Shown: positions 1-8,966, counted from the stretch's first letter. The stretch is DNA of 14,088 nucleotides from Ruminococcus sp. (GCA_019420505.1 JAHZHC010000026.1:1-14088), one strand, 5' to 3'. The notes: generated by a model not told the origin, from the letters alone. Translations and numbers: made by a program.

Positions 1-5
1 TTTTT

Positions 6-35
6 ATTATACTTTGATTGTTTTTTATGTGTCAA
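6..35 (-). promoter_or_regulatory. Divergent sigma-A promoter firing leftwards off the window
   Basis: On the - strand, TTGACA (35-30) is followed after 18 bp by TATAAT (11-6). Both hexamers match the sigma-A consensus exactly and the spacing is within the accepted range. It points away from hsdR, so it should serve a gene lying left of base 1, perhaps a regulator or another island gene. The 11-mer GTATAATAAAA containing the -10 occurs twice on this strand (12-2 and 47-37); the second copy has no convincing -35 partner. The target gene is not visible, so the assignment rests on hexamers and spacing alone. Confidence 0.5.
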
Positions 36-75
36 GTTTTATTATACAGGATTAAAGACTGTTTATAGATTTTAA

Positions 76-104
76 TTGACATTTGTAGCGAATTGTGCTA
101 TAAT
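76..104 (+). promoter_or_regulatory. Promoter of the hsdR-led defence operon
   Basis: TTGACA (76-81), a 17-bp spacer, and TATAAT (99-104) preceded by TG at 96-97, giving an extended -10. Every hexamer position matches consensus, so unregulated activity should be strong. Transcription would start near base 111, giving a leader of roughly 38 nt before the hsdR ATG. The ribosome binding site AAAGGAG lies at 132-138. No other good promoter was found before the six downstream genes, so this one probably drives all seven. It lies about 40 bp from the divergent promoter at 6-35, leaving room for a shared operator between them, though I see no clear palindrome. Confidence 0.75.
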
Positions 105-148
105 TATAACTGGTAAATTGTATTTTTTTGTAAAGGAGTGCAGAAATT

Positions 149-2887
149 ATGACGCCTGAACAGAAAGCAAGAAAAATAATTGATGAAAAGCTACTAACTT
201 CTGGTTGGATAATTCAAGATGTTAAAAGATTAAATCCTAATGCTGCTGTCGGCGTCGCTGTACGCGAATTTCCGACAGATACTGGGCCTGTTGACTACGC
301 ACTTTTCGTAAACGGAGCACCCGTCGGAGTAATTGAAGCTAAGAAAAGTGAAGAAGGAGAGAATATAACAACTGTCGAAGGACAGTCTTCTCGTTATGCC
401 AACAGCACATTTAAGTGGATCAAGTGTGATTACAAGATAAGATTCGCATATGAATCTACAGATAAGCTCACTCGCTTTACTGACTACAATGATGAGAAAT
501 ACCGTTCAAGAACAGTGTTTTCATTCCATAGGCCGGAAACATTAGCCAGCCTTATAAGAAGAAATGACACTATCAGAAACAATATGAAGCATTTCCCAGA
601 GTTTGATGGTACAGGATTTCGTGATTGTCAAATTGTTGCTATAAAAAATCTGGACAATTCTTTAGCAGAAAACAAGCCAAGAGCTTTAGTTCAGATGGCA
701 ACAGGTGCTGGTAAAACTTTCACAGCTATAACTGCCGCTTATCGTATGCTTAAATTCGGCAAGATGAACCGTATACTCTTTCTGGTTGATACAAAGAGCC
801 TTGGTGAACAAGCTGAACGTGAATTCCTTGCATATCGTCCGAATGATGATAATCGTTCTTTTTCAGAAATTTACGGTGTTCGCAGGCTTAAAAGCTCATA
901 CATACCGTCTGATGTGCAGATATGCATCAGCACAATCCAAAGAATGTATTCCATTCTCAGCGGAGAAGAATCTGATGAGTCTATAGATGAGATTTCGCTT
1001 GAAGAAGTAACCTCACTTGAAAGAAAATCTCCAAAAGAAGTAGTATACAATGAGAAATATCCACCTGAATTTTTCGACTGCATAATTGTTGATGAATGCC
1101 ACAGATCCATTTATAATGTGTGGAATCAGGTGCTTGAATACTTCGATGCATTTATTGTTGGACTAACTGCAACTCCGGATAAACGCACTTTTGCGTATTT
1201 CAATCAGAATATTGTAAGTGAATACTCAAGGGAACAGGCTATTATTGACGGTGTAAATGTCGGCGAAGATATATTCCTTATTGAGACCAATGTTGGCAAA
1301 AATGGTGCTCATATAATGAAGCAGCTTATTGAGTCCCGCAATCGTATGTCAAGAGAAAAACGCTGGAAGCAGCTTGATGAAGATGTTGACTATAAGCCGA
1401 CTCAGCTTGACCGTGATATCGTAAACCCAAGCCAGATAAGAACTGTTATCAAGACATTTAAGGAGAATTTGTATACAAAGCTTTTCCAAAGACGTAAAGA
1501 AGTACCGAAGACCTTGATATTCGCCAAAACTGACAGCCACGCTGATGATATCATACAGATAGTTCGTGAAGAGTTTGGCGAGGGAAATGAATTTTGCAAA
1601 AAGGTAACCTACTCAGCCTCCAACCCTGAAACTGTTCTTGCAGAATTCAGAAACAGTTACTATCCGAGAATAGCTGTTACCGTTGATATGATCGCAACAG
1701 GCACCGATGTCAAGCCTATTGAATGTCTTATATTTATGCGTGATGTACGCAGCAAGAACTATTTCGAGCAAATGAAAGGTCGTGGAACGAGAACTCTCGG
1801 CAAGGACGATCTTCAGAAGGTCTCTCCGTCTGCTACAAACAATAAAGATCATTTTGTTATTGTTGACGCTGTCGGCGTAACAAAGTCCAAGAAGACGGAA
1901 ACACGTACACTTGAACGCAAGCCTACTGTTTCTATGAAGGAGCTTATGCTCAATGTTGCACTCGGTGCAAAGGACGAGGATACGCTGACTTCTCTTGCAA
2001 ACCGTCTTGTACGCCTTAACAGTCAGATGACTCCGGGCGAGCGTAAGGAATTTGATGAGAATGTCGGAACACCTGCAGGTACACTCGCTGAAGCTCTCCT
2101 CAATGCCTTTGACGAAGAGGTAATAAAACAAACAGCGGTCAACATATTTCAGGCAACTGAACCTGATGAAGAACAACTTAACGAAACTCAGAAAGCATTG
2201 ATTGCTGAAGCTGTGAAGCCTTTCTATGATCCCGATACAAGAGATTTTATCGAAAATATCCGCAGGAGTCATGAGCAGATAATTGATAATGTCAACCTTG
2301 ACACGGTACTATTTGCTGACTTTGACTCCGAGCAGGAGAAAAACGTTGACAGGACAATCCAGACGTTCCATGAGTTTATAGAAGAAAACAAGGACGAGAT
2401 AATTGCACTTCGTATCATTTACAACGAGAGTTACAAAAATCGTCCCATGGCGATAGAAAGCCTGAAAAAACTGTATGAGAAGCTGAAAAGCAAGGGCATT
2501 ACAGTTGAGCGTCTGTGGGACTGTTATGCCATAAAAAAGCCTGATAAGGTAAAGCGAGGCACAATGGCTCAGCTTACTGATCTTATATCCATAATACGCT
2601 TTGAAATGGGATATACCGGTAATTTGCAGCCTTTTGCGGACAAGGTCAACTATAATTTCATGCAGTGGACTCTCCGCAGGAATGCAGGTGCAGTTCATTT
2701 CACAGAGGAGCAAATGGAGTGGCTCAGGCTTATAAAAGACCATATCATAGCTTCTCTCAGTATTGAGCCCGATGATCTTGACCTCAACCCCTTTGACCAT
2801 AAGGGCGGTCTCGGCAGGTTTTATGAGGTTTTCGGAGACAGTTATGAGGAATTATTAATGGAAATGAATGAGATATTGGTAGCGTAA
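149..2887 (+). CDS. hsdR: Type I restriction endonuclease, motor/nuclease subunit HsdR (EcoEI-like)
   Basis: This is the R subunit of a type I restriction-modification enzyme. With HsdM2S it translocates DNA using ATP and cuts at a distance from unmethylated sites. An N-terminal PD-(D/E)XK-type nuclease domain shows D49, E63 and K65 (D-x13-E-x-K). An SF2 helicase core follows: Walker A ATGAGKT at 184-190, DECH box at 315-318, TATP motif at 340-343, and motif VI QMKGRGTR at 541-548. The remaining roughly 300 residues are an EcoEI-type R-subunit C-terminal region that should dock on HsdM/HsdS. At 912 aa it is full length for the family with no visible lesion. The ATG start has AAAGGAG 10 bp upstream and a consensus promoter before it. 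It leads the operon, 12 bp before the next gene. The order R-(two small genes)-S-M is less usual than R-M-S or M-S-R. Confidence 0.95.
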   Translation: MTPEQKARKIIDEKLLTSGWIIQDVKRLNPNAAVGVAVREFPTDTGPVDYALFVNGAPVGVIEAKKSEEGENITTVEGQSSRYANSTFKWIKCDYKIRFAYESTDKLTRFTDYNDEKYRSRTVFSFHRPETLASLIRRNDTIRNNMKHFPEFDGTGFRDCQIVAIKNLDNSLAENKPRALVQMATGAGKTFTAITAAYRMLKFGKMNRILFLVDTKSLGEQAEREFLAYRPNDDNRSFSEIYGVRRLKSSYIPSDVQICISTIQRMYSILSGEESDESIDEISLEEVTSLERKSPKEVVYNEKYPPEFFDCIIVDECHRSIYNVWNQVLEYFDAFIVGLTATPDKRTFAYFNQNIVSEYSREQAIIDGVNVGEDIFLIETNVGKNGAHIMKQLIESRNRMSREKRWKQLDEDVDYKPTQLDRDIVNPSQIRTVIKTFKENLYTKLFQRRKEVPKTLIFAKTDSHADDIIQIVREEFGEGNEFCKKVTYSASNPETVLAEFRNSYYPRIAVTVDMIATGTDVKPIECLIFMRDVRSKNYFEQMKGRGTRTLGKDDLQKVSPSATNNKDHFVIVDAVGVTKSKKTETRTLERKPTVSMKELMLNVALGAKDEDTLTSLANRLVRLNSQMTPGERKEFDENVGTPAGTLAEALLNAFDEEVIKQTAVNIFQATEPDEEQLNETQKALIAEAVKPFYDPDTRDFIENIRRSHEQIIDNVNLDTVLFADFDSEQEKNVDRTIQTFHEFIEENKDEIIALRIIYNESYKNRPMAIESLKKLYEKLKSKGITVERLWDCYAIKKPDKVKRGTMAQLTDLISIIRFEMGYTGNLQPFADKVNYNFMQWTLRRNAGAVHFTEEQMEWLRLIKDHIIASLSIEPDDLDLNPFDHKGGLGRFYEVFGDSYEELLMEMNEILVA

Positions 2888-2899
2888 AGGAGGATTATT

Positions 2900-3265
2900 A
2901 TGGGACTATATGAAGGCATAAAAGATGCTATCGGATTAGCACAAAAAGCAGATAATATTGATTTATACAAACAGCTCCTTGATTTAGGAGCACAAGCTTT
3001 GGATATGCAGGCTGAGATTTCAAAACTTCGAGAAGAAAATGAAGAATTGAAAAAAGCTAATGAATTAGAAAGTAAAATTGTAAGGCACAAAAAGCCGTTT
3101 GTTACAATTTCAGATGATCCCAAAAACATTAAATACTGTGCGATTTGCTGGGGGAAAACAAAGCAAATGATTCAATTACATGAACATTTTGAGTTCTATG
3201 GCAACGGAACATATTTTGAATGCAATATATGTAATTCAAAATTCAGTAATAAAGATTTAGATTAG
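2900..3265 (+). CDS. Small coiled-coil/zinc-ribbon protein, first of a tandem pair
   Basis: A 121-aa soluble protein. Residues 1-35 form a predicted amphipathic helix (MGLYEGIKDA, then a leucine-rich stretch). Residues 36-60 form a highly charged coiled coil (EENEELKK at 45-52). The C-terminal half has two CxxC pairs, C80/C83 (CAICWG) and C108/C111 (CNIC), as expected for a one-zinc ribbon. It has no transmembrane segment or catalytic motif. From memory, small proteins of this layout (short helix, coiled coil, C-x-x-C-W ribbon) are widespread hypothetical proteins in bacteria; I know of no established function. It is preceded by AAAGGAGG and sits 12 bp after hsdR in the same operon. The next gene is a paralogue aligning without gaps over about 90 residues. 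It could be an adaptor or regulator of the R-M complex, but that is inferred from position only. Confidence 0.85.
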   Translation: MGLYEGIKDAIGLAQKADNIDLYKQLLDLGAQALDMQAEISKLREENEELKKANELESKIVRHKKPFVTISDDPKNIKYCAICWGKTKQMIQLHEHFEFYGNGTYFECNICNSKFSNKDLD

Positions 3266-3315
3266 TAATTAAACCGATTTTAATAGATGTAGTGGTTGCA
3301 TAATGGAGGATTATT

Positions 3316-3732
3316 ATGAATCTACTCGACGGAGTAAAGAATATTGCCAAAATAGTAAAACAGTACAATGATCTTGAGTTGAATCAGCAAATTATAGATC
3401 TGACACAGCAAGCTCTTGATTTAATAAATGAAAATGTTAGGCTCACTCAAGAAAATGAAGAACTCAAAAAATCTAATGATTTAGAAAGCAGAATTATTCG
3501 ACACCCTGAGAACTTCATTACTTTAAAAGATGAATCTGAAGATATTCGCTATTGTGCTGTTTGCTGGGGAAATGAACATAAGTTAATTCAACTTAGGATA
3601 AACGATGATGAATACTGTGAATTTATATGTATAAAATGCAAAAACTGTGGTATATACGATAAGAATAGACATGATATAAAAGTCAAAGAACAGAGTAAAC
3701 AATTTGATGATATTAATAGCTTCACATTTTAA
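3316..3732 (+). CDS. Small coiled-coil/zinc-ribbon protein, second of a tandem pair
   Basis: A 138-aa paralogue of the preceding gene product with the same layout: N-terminal helix, coiled coil with ENEELKKSN at 46-54, and a ribbon starting CAVCWG with C80/C83 at identical residue numbers. Its second half has more cysteines, C101, C105, C108 and C111, so the zinc site may be arranged differently. It also carries a 27-residue polar C-terminal tail that the first copy lacks. The 14 nt up to and including the ATG (3305-3318) are identical to those of the first copy (2889-2902), showing that duplication included the translation signal. Sequence identity is moderate, so the duplication is old and both copies have been kept, which suggests distinct roles. 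The stop codon overlaps the hsdS ribosome binding site. Confidence 0.85.
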   Translation: MNLLDGVKNIAKIVKQYNDLELNQQIIDLTQQALDLINENVRLTQENEELKKSNDLESRIIRHPENFITLKDESEDIRYCAVCWGNEHKLIQLRINDDEYCEFICIKCKNCGIYDKNRHDIKVKEQSKQFDDINSFTF

Positions 3733-3746
3733 AAGGAGATAAAAAT

Positions 3747-5048
3747 TTGAACTCAAAGTGGGAGATTAAAAAAATGCCTGAGGTTATTGAGTGGGGCTCA
3801 GGTGGCACTCCAAAAGCAACTGTAAAGGAGTATTATGAAAATGGTGATATTCCGTGGTTAATAATTGGAGATTTAAACAATGGTATTGTAACAAAATCAG
3901 AAACAAAAATCACTAAACTTGGTTTAGATAATAGCAGTGCTAAAATGATACCACCGAACACGTTACTCGTCGCAATGTATGGCAGTATAGGAAAACTAGG
4001 AATTACAGGAATTGAATGTTGTACAAATCAAGCAATTGCGTTTGCTAAAAAAATGCATGGAGTAACAACAAAGTATATGTTTTATTACATGGCCATGATG
4101 AAATCAAAGTTAATATCAAAAGGCAAAGGCGGTACTCAAAAGAACATAAGTCAAACGGTATTAAATTCACTTGATGTGATTGTCCCTCCAATGAAAGAAC
4201 AACAACGCATAGTCACTCGAATCGAGGAGCTTTTCTCTCAGCTTGACAGTGGTGTTGAAACCCTGAAAAAGACTAAGGAACAGCTGAAAGTGTATCGGCA
4301 AGCGGTGCTGAAAGAGGCGTTTGAGGGTAGATATTCTTCGATAAATAGTTTTGATATAACATCAACCAAATCTGATTATGATAGAATCCGTAAAGAAAAT
4401 GTTGTTTTTAAGGACGTATCTGGTGATGAGAATGAACTACAAATTGAATTACCTGATGATGCTTTATTAATAAGATTTGGAAATATATTTGATGTTGAAG
4501 TTGGAGCTACTCCCAAAAGATCAGTTCCCGAATACTGGAATGGTAATATTAACTGGGTAAGTAGTGGAGAAGTGAAATTTCAATCAATTAATAATACTGA
4601 AGAAATGATTACAGAAAATGGTCTGCAAAACAGCTCCACAAATGTTCAACCGATAGGAACTGTTTTACTTGCAATGATCGGTGAAGGAAAAACTAGAGGG
4701 CAGGCTGCTATTCTTAATATTCCGGCTGCACATAATCAAAACACAGCAGCAATACTTGTTTCAAAAACTCCATGTAATCCTAAATATATTTATCATTACC
4801 TTAATCTTAATTATGAAAATACTAGAAGAGTTGGTTCAGGAAACAATCAAAAAGCATTAAATAAAGAACGTGTGCGTGCTATTAGATTTCCTTTTGTATC
4901 TTTTGAAAAACAAAATATAATTGTTAAAGAAATCGAATCCCGTCTGTCCGTCTGCGACAGCATAGAAAAAACAATAGATACAGCTTTACAGGAAGCCGAG
5001 GCTCTCAGACAGAGCATTCTGAAACAGGCTTTTGAGGGAGGGTTATAA
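3747..5048 (+). CDS. hsdS: Type I restriction-modification specificity subunit HsdS
   Basis: HsdS recognises the bipartite DNA target for both methylation and restriction. The 433 aa hold two full half-units. The first target recognition domain opens with GGTPK at 19-23 and is followed by a conserved helix at about 149-197 (KEQQRIVTRIEELFSQLD onward). The second opens with GATPK at 253-257 and is followed by the second conserved helix at about 387-433. The helices end in matching LKEAFEG and LKQAFEG motifs. I chose the TTG at 3747: it lies 7 nt after AAAAGGAGA (3731-3739) and keeps the family-typical WEIKK opening. The ATG at 3774 also has a GGGAGA-like site but would cut off that opening. 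The recognition domains are visibly more AT-rich than the helices, as expected if target domains are exchanged by recombination. It overlaps hsdM by one base (TAATG). Confidence 0.95.
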   Translation: MNSKWEIKKMPEVIEWGSGGTPKATVKEYYENGDIPWLIIGDLNNGIVTKSETKITKLGLDNSSAKMIPPNTLLVAMYGSIGKLGITGIECCTNQAIAFAKKMHGVTTKYMFYYMAMMKSKLISKGKGGTQKNISQTVLNSLDVIVPPMKEQQRIVTRIEELFSQLDSGVETLKKTKEQLKVYRQAVLKEAFEGRYSSINSFDITSTKSDYDRIRKENVVFKDVSGDENELQIELPDDALLIRFGNIFDVEVGATPKRSVPEYWNGNINWVSSGEVKFQSINNTEEMITENGLQNSSTNVQPIGTVLLAMIGEGKTRGQAAILNIPAAHNQNTAAILVSKTPCNPKYIYHYLNLNYENTRRVGSGNNQKALNKERVRAIRFPFVSFEKQNIIVKEIESRLSVCDSIEKTIDTALQEAEALRQSILKQAFEGGL

Positions 5049-6532
5049 TGAGCGAAAATTCAACAGCAATAATATCCAAAGTCTGGGGAATGTGCGGCCC
5101 TTTGCGTGACGACGGCGTTTCTTACGGTGACTATCTGGAACAGCTTACATATCTTATATTTCTGAAAATGTCCGATGAATACTCACGCCCGCCATATAAG
5201 CGCAATACAGGTATTCCCGAAGGCTACGGCTGGAATGATATGAGCCTGCTGAAAGGCGCAGAGCTTGAGGACAAGTATCGTGAAATTCTCGAAAAGCTCG
5301 GCGAACAGGGCGGTATTCTCGGTAAGATATTCAAGGGTGCTACAAACAAGATAAGCAATGCAGCTATACTCAGCCGTATAGTTGCAATGATAGACAAGGA
5401 AAAATGGGTATCCATGTCATCAGACGTTAAAGGTGAGATATATGAGGGACTTCTCCAGAAAAACGCTGAGGATATAAAAAGCGGTGCAGGACAGTACTTC
5501 ACTCCCCGTCCGCTTATCAAAGCAATGGTCAGATGTATTCGTCCCGAGCCAATGAAAACTGTTGCGGATCCTTGCTGCGGAAGCGGCGGTTTCTTGCTCG
5601 CAGCACAGGATTATATAGCTAATCCTGATAATTATTCTCTTGACCGTGAGCAGAAGGAGTTCCTCAAATCCGAGGCTTTTCATGGTAATGAGATAGTTCC
5701 GAATACATTTAAGTTATGCTTGATGAATCTTTATCTTCATAATATTGGCGATATATACGGAAGCATTCCTGTTACTCTCGGAGATGCACTTCTTATGGAC
5801 TCTGGCGAGAGATACGATTACGTTCTCACTAACCCACCTTTTGGCAAAAAATCCTCCATTACCTTTACAAATGAAGAAGGCGAACAGGAGGATGAGGAGC
5901 TTGTATATAATCGTCAGGATTTCTGGACCACAAGTTCCAATAAGCAGCTCAACTTTGTTCAGCACATCAATACTATACTGAAGTCTACCGGTAAGGCTGC
6001 TGTGGTCGTACCTGATAACGTGCTTTTTGAAGGCGGTGCAGGTGAAACTGTCCGCAGAAAGCTGCTTGAAACTACGGACTTACATACGATTTTGAGATTG
6101 CCGACAGGCATCTTCTATAAACCGGGCGTTAAGGCTAATGTTATCTTTTTTGATAAGCGTCCGGCAAGTCCGGAGATGCAAACAAAAGAAGTGTGGATAT
6201 ATGATTTCCGAACTAATATCCACTTTACATTAAAGCAGCATCCAATGACAGAGGATGACCTTTCTGACTTCGTAAAATGCTATAATCCTGAGAACCGATA
6301 TGAGCGTTCAGAAACATGGAGTGAAGATAATCCTGAAGGACGTTTCCGCAAATACAGCATTGATAATATATTGAAGCGTGATAAGTTGAGCTTGGATATT
6401 TTCTGGATAAAAGATAAGTCGCTTGCCGATCTTGATAATCTGCCGCCTGCTGATGAACTTGCGGATGATATTATTGAAAACCTTCAAGGAGCTCTTGATA
6501 GCTTTAAAGATTTGAAGGCTCAATTGAATTAA
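5048..6532 (+). CDS. hsdM: Type I restriction-modification N6-adenine methyltransferase HsdM
   Basis: HsdM transfers a methyl group from S-adenosylmethionine to adenine in the HsdS target, protecting host DNA. It forms M2S alone and R2M2S with HsdR. Residues 1-150 match the HsdM N-terminal helical domain (VWGMCGPLRDDGVSYGDYLE near the start). The catalytic domain follows: AGQYFTPRPLI near 142, SAM-binding motif I DPCCGSGGFL at 174-183, and the catalytic NPPFG motif at 262-266. Motif I reads DPCCGSGG where DPACGTGG is more typical; the acidic and glycine residues are kept, so activity is expected. The length of 494 aa is normal. Translation should couple to hsdS through TAATG, with GGGAGGG inside the hsdS 3' end as ribosome binding site. 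Base composition is higher in G+C than in the downstream ATPase and TIR genes. Confidence 0.96.
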   Translation: MSENSTAIISKVWGMCGPLRDDGVSYGDYLEQLTYLIFLKMSDEYSRPPYKRNTGIPEGYGWNDMSLLKGAELEDKYREILEKLGEQGGILGKIFKGATNKISNAAILSRIVAMIDKEKWVSMSSDVKGEIYEGLLQKNAEDIKSGAGQYFTPRPLIKAMVRCIRPEPMKTVADPCCGSGGFLLAAQDYIANPDNYSLDREQKEFLKSEAFHGNEIVPNTFKLCLMNLYLHNIGDIYGSIPVTLGDALLMDSGERYDYVLTNPPFGKKSSITFTNEEGEQEDEELVYNRQDFWTTSSNKQLNFVQHINTILKSTGKAAVVVPDNVLFEGGAGETVRRKLLETTDLHTILRLPTGIFYKPGVKANVIFFDKRPASPEMQTKEVWIYDFRTNIHFTLKQHPMTEDDLSDFVKCYNPENRYERSETWSEDNPEGRFRKYSIDNILKRDKLSLDIFWIKDKSLADLDNLPPADELADDIIENLQGALDSFKDLKAQLN

Positions 6533-6565
6533 ACGTTATTCGAAATTCATTAAGGAGATTAGAAA

Positions 6566-8956
6566 ATGCCAGATAATGACGTTTATAAACAAAAAACACT
6601 AGATTCTGCACTTAATACAATATCAGAAAAAATGGAAGCCATTTTTAATGATACAGACATTAATAAGAATAAAAATCGAAGAAGATGGGTATGGGAACTG
6701 CTTCAAAACGCATCTGATTGTTATGATAATAAACCTGTAGATGTTTGTATAAATACGACAGAGAAAAGTGTAACATTTATGCATAGTGGCAAATGCTTTA
6801 GTAAAGAAAACCTGATTGATCTATTCACTCAAATATCCGCCAAAAGGACAAATGAAGAAAAAACAGGTAAATTTGGTACAGGTTTTATTTCCACTCATCT
6901 ATTAGCTACAAAAGTCAGAATAAAAGGTGCATATCAATCATATGACAATAAGTTAAGAAAACTGAATATATTACTAGATCGTAGTTCTCAAGATTATAAT
7001 GAGCTTCGCAATTCAATCAGCATTGCTCTTGACAATATTGATAATTTAGAGAATAACGAAGAAATAGAAAAAGAATTGTATAATACAGTTTTTGAATATA
7101 ATTATGATAATTCAGAAATACGTATTTCGAAAGCGGAATTTCAACGTGCATGTAGTGAAGCATATGCTGACTGGGAATCCACGATCCCTTTTGTACTCGC
7201 ATTTTCAGATAAATTTGGTACTGTTAAGTTTAACAATATTATTGTAAACAAAAGAATTGTAAGATCATGTAGTAATTTTAAAATAATAAACATTAATTTT
7301 AATAGGGAAAACAACGATTGTTTTAAAACAGTTTCTATTCTAGTAAAATTTCAAGATTCAACGTCAATTGCTTGTTTGTTAGGCAGAAACGATAATTCAA
7401 ATTATTATTTTGATGATATGTCAAAGTATCCAAAATTATTCTGTGCTTTTCCTTTGATTGGTACTGAAGATTTTCCTTTTCCTATAATTATTAATGATAG
7501 TAGTTTTTACGTAACAAAAGAACGTGATAACGTTTTAATAAACCAAGCGTGTAATATTAGAATATTAAACACTGCTCTTATTCTATATGAAAACTTACTG
7601 AATGGTGCAGCAAGGAATCACGTTGAAAAAGGATTTAATATTTGTCAGATTATAGATGATGACTTAATTGATAATGAACTATTAAACTATAAGAAAAAAG
7701 TACAAAACCTATATTTTCAAGCACCAATAATTAAAGCCGTAACTCCAGATGGCGATGAGCCATTTTGCTCAATGAATAACATTTTGATACCATATTACGA
7801 GCAAAATCCATCTGGCTTTTGGTTTTTAGTTCATAAAACAGTTAATTGTCCAATTCCAAATGAAGCTGAGATTATCAACTGGAAAAAAGTTTGTCCTAAC
7901 AATATGGAAAAAAGTGTATTCACTTTAAATAAGTTGCTTAACTGCATAAAGAACTGGGAAATTAATAGTGATACGCCATTAATTCTTAATGAATTATACA
8001 AACTATGTTGGAATCAAGAAAAAAATGATTTCAGTCAAAAGATGATTTTTTTGAATCAAAAAAACGAATTTAAGGAGCATGATATTTTCACCCATCTATA
8101 CTATGATGATACAGATGAAGAACTAAAAGAAATTCTTTGCAATTTAGGTGGTAATGTGGAAGAAGAATTAATTAATAAAAATCTTATGCGTTACCCAGTA
8201 TTTGAATCAAGGAATAACAATTACATCGCTGAAAAAATCAGTAGTAAGATTAGAGAAGAATTAGCAAGAGAAAACAGTCAGACAAATTACAGCCGTGATA
8301 ATGAAATGCAACAAATTTTCAATAAACTAATTATTTGGTTTTTGAAGCATTCAGAAGAAGCAAAGCAATTATTCCCTGATATATATGAAAAACAGCATTT
8401 ATTATGCAAACCAGAAGATACAATAAAGAAATTAGAGATTGCCAATCAAGTTGAAACCGCTATGGAGAATAACAATCTAAGCATGGATCAATTAGACTCC
8501 ATTATTTCAAGCATAGGAAAATTAGCCCAACTGCTTAATGAAGATAAGGAACTTCCAGAAGAAACTAAGAAATTGCTCAAACACATAACTTCTCATAGTC
8601 CATATTCAGCACAAAGAGTTCAAGAGATGATTGAAAGAAGTATCGGAAATGTTTACGATGAATTAAAGAAAAATCCCAAATATAGTGTGAGTGAAACACT
8701 GGAAGAATGGAAAAATGGCCGTGCCTCCAATACCGTCTTTTTTGCCAAAAAAGAAAGTAACGACATAAGAATCATAGTTAGACCAAGAGATTATAATAAA
8801 GTAATCTTCTTTGAAGAAGCCGAATTTGATGCAGTAGATGATTACGAATATGAATTATGGACGGATGACGGGAAAAGTGTTAAACAAATCACCTTAAAAG
8901 ACTTATTAAAAACTACAGGAATAACATGTTTCCCATTAAAGAATTTATATAAGTGA
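6566..8956 (+). CDS. GHKL/HSP90-like (sacsin-type) ATPase, putative defence protein
   Basis: A 796-aa protein with an N-terminal GHKL ATP-binding fold. The N-box is WELLQNASD, with E44, N48 and D51. The first glycine motif is HSGKCFS (73-79), followed by LIDLFTQISAKR. The second is GKFGTGF (101-107). This layout resembles sacsin-type ATPases, where ATP closes a lid and drives dimer changes; the downstream enzyme or cargo is unknown. The middle (about 130-650) is AT-rich in codons and I recognise no domain. The last 100 residues include GRASNTVFFAKK and a YELWTDDGK segment, resembling a C-terminal region seen in other large bacterial proteins with this ATPase. I see no nuclease motif or membrane segment. 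AAGGAG lies 8 bp before the ATG and the gene starts 33 bp after hsdM. Its position between hsdM and a TIR gene suggests a sensor or activator in phage defence; this is inference. Confidence 0.8.
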   Translation: MPDNDVYKQKTLDSALNTISEKMEAIFNDTDINKNKNRRRWVWELLQNASDCYDNKPVDVCINTTEKSVTFMHSGKCFSKENLIDLFTQISAKRTNEEKTGKFGTGFISTHLLATKVRIKGAYQSYDNKLRKLNILLDRSSQDYNELRNSISIALDNIDNLENNEEIEKELYNTVFEYNYDNSEIRISKAEFQRACSEAYADWESTIPFVLAFSDKFGTVKFNNIIVNKRIVRSCSNFKIININFNRENNDCFKTVSILVKFQDSTSIACLLGRNDNSNYYFDDMSKYPKLFCAFPLIGTEDFPFPIIINDSSFYVTKERDNVLINQACNIRILNTALILYENLLNGAARNHVEKGFNICQIIDDDLIDNELLNYKKKVQNLYFQAPIIKAVTPDGDEPFCSMNNILIPYYEQNPSGFWFLVHKTVNCPIPNEAEIINWKKVCPNNMEKSVFTLNKLLNCIKNWEINSDTPLILNELYKLCWNQEKNDFSQKMIFLNQKNEFKEHDIFTHLYYDDTDEELKEILCNLGGNVEEELINKNLMRYPVFESRNNNYIAEKISSKIREELARENSQTNYSRDNEMQQIFNKLIIWFLKHSEEAKQLFPDIYEKQHLLCKPEDTIKKLEIANQVETAMENNNLSMDQLDSIISSIGKLAQLLNEDKELPEETKKLLKHITSHSPYSAQRVQEMIERSIGNVYDELKKNPKYSVSETLEEWKNGRASNTVFFAKKESNDIRIIVRPRDYNKVIFFEEAEFDAVDDYEYELWTDDGKSVKQITLKDLLKTTGITCFPLKNLYK

Positions 8957-8966
8957 GGAAAAATAG

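Noticed and set aside
1613..2272. 219-codon - strand frame opposite hsdR
   Set aside because: It lies entirely inside the helicase and C-terminal coding region of hsdR, and its cysteine/leucine-rich product looks like antisense translation.
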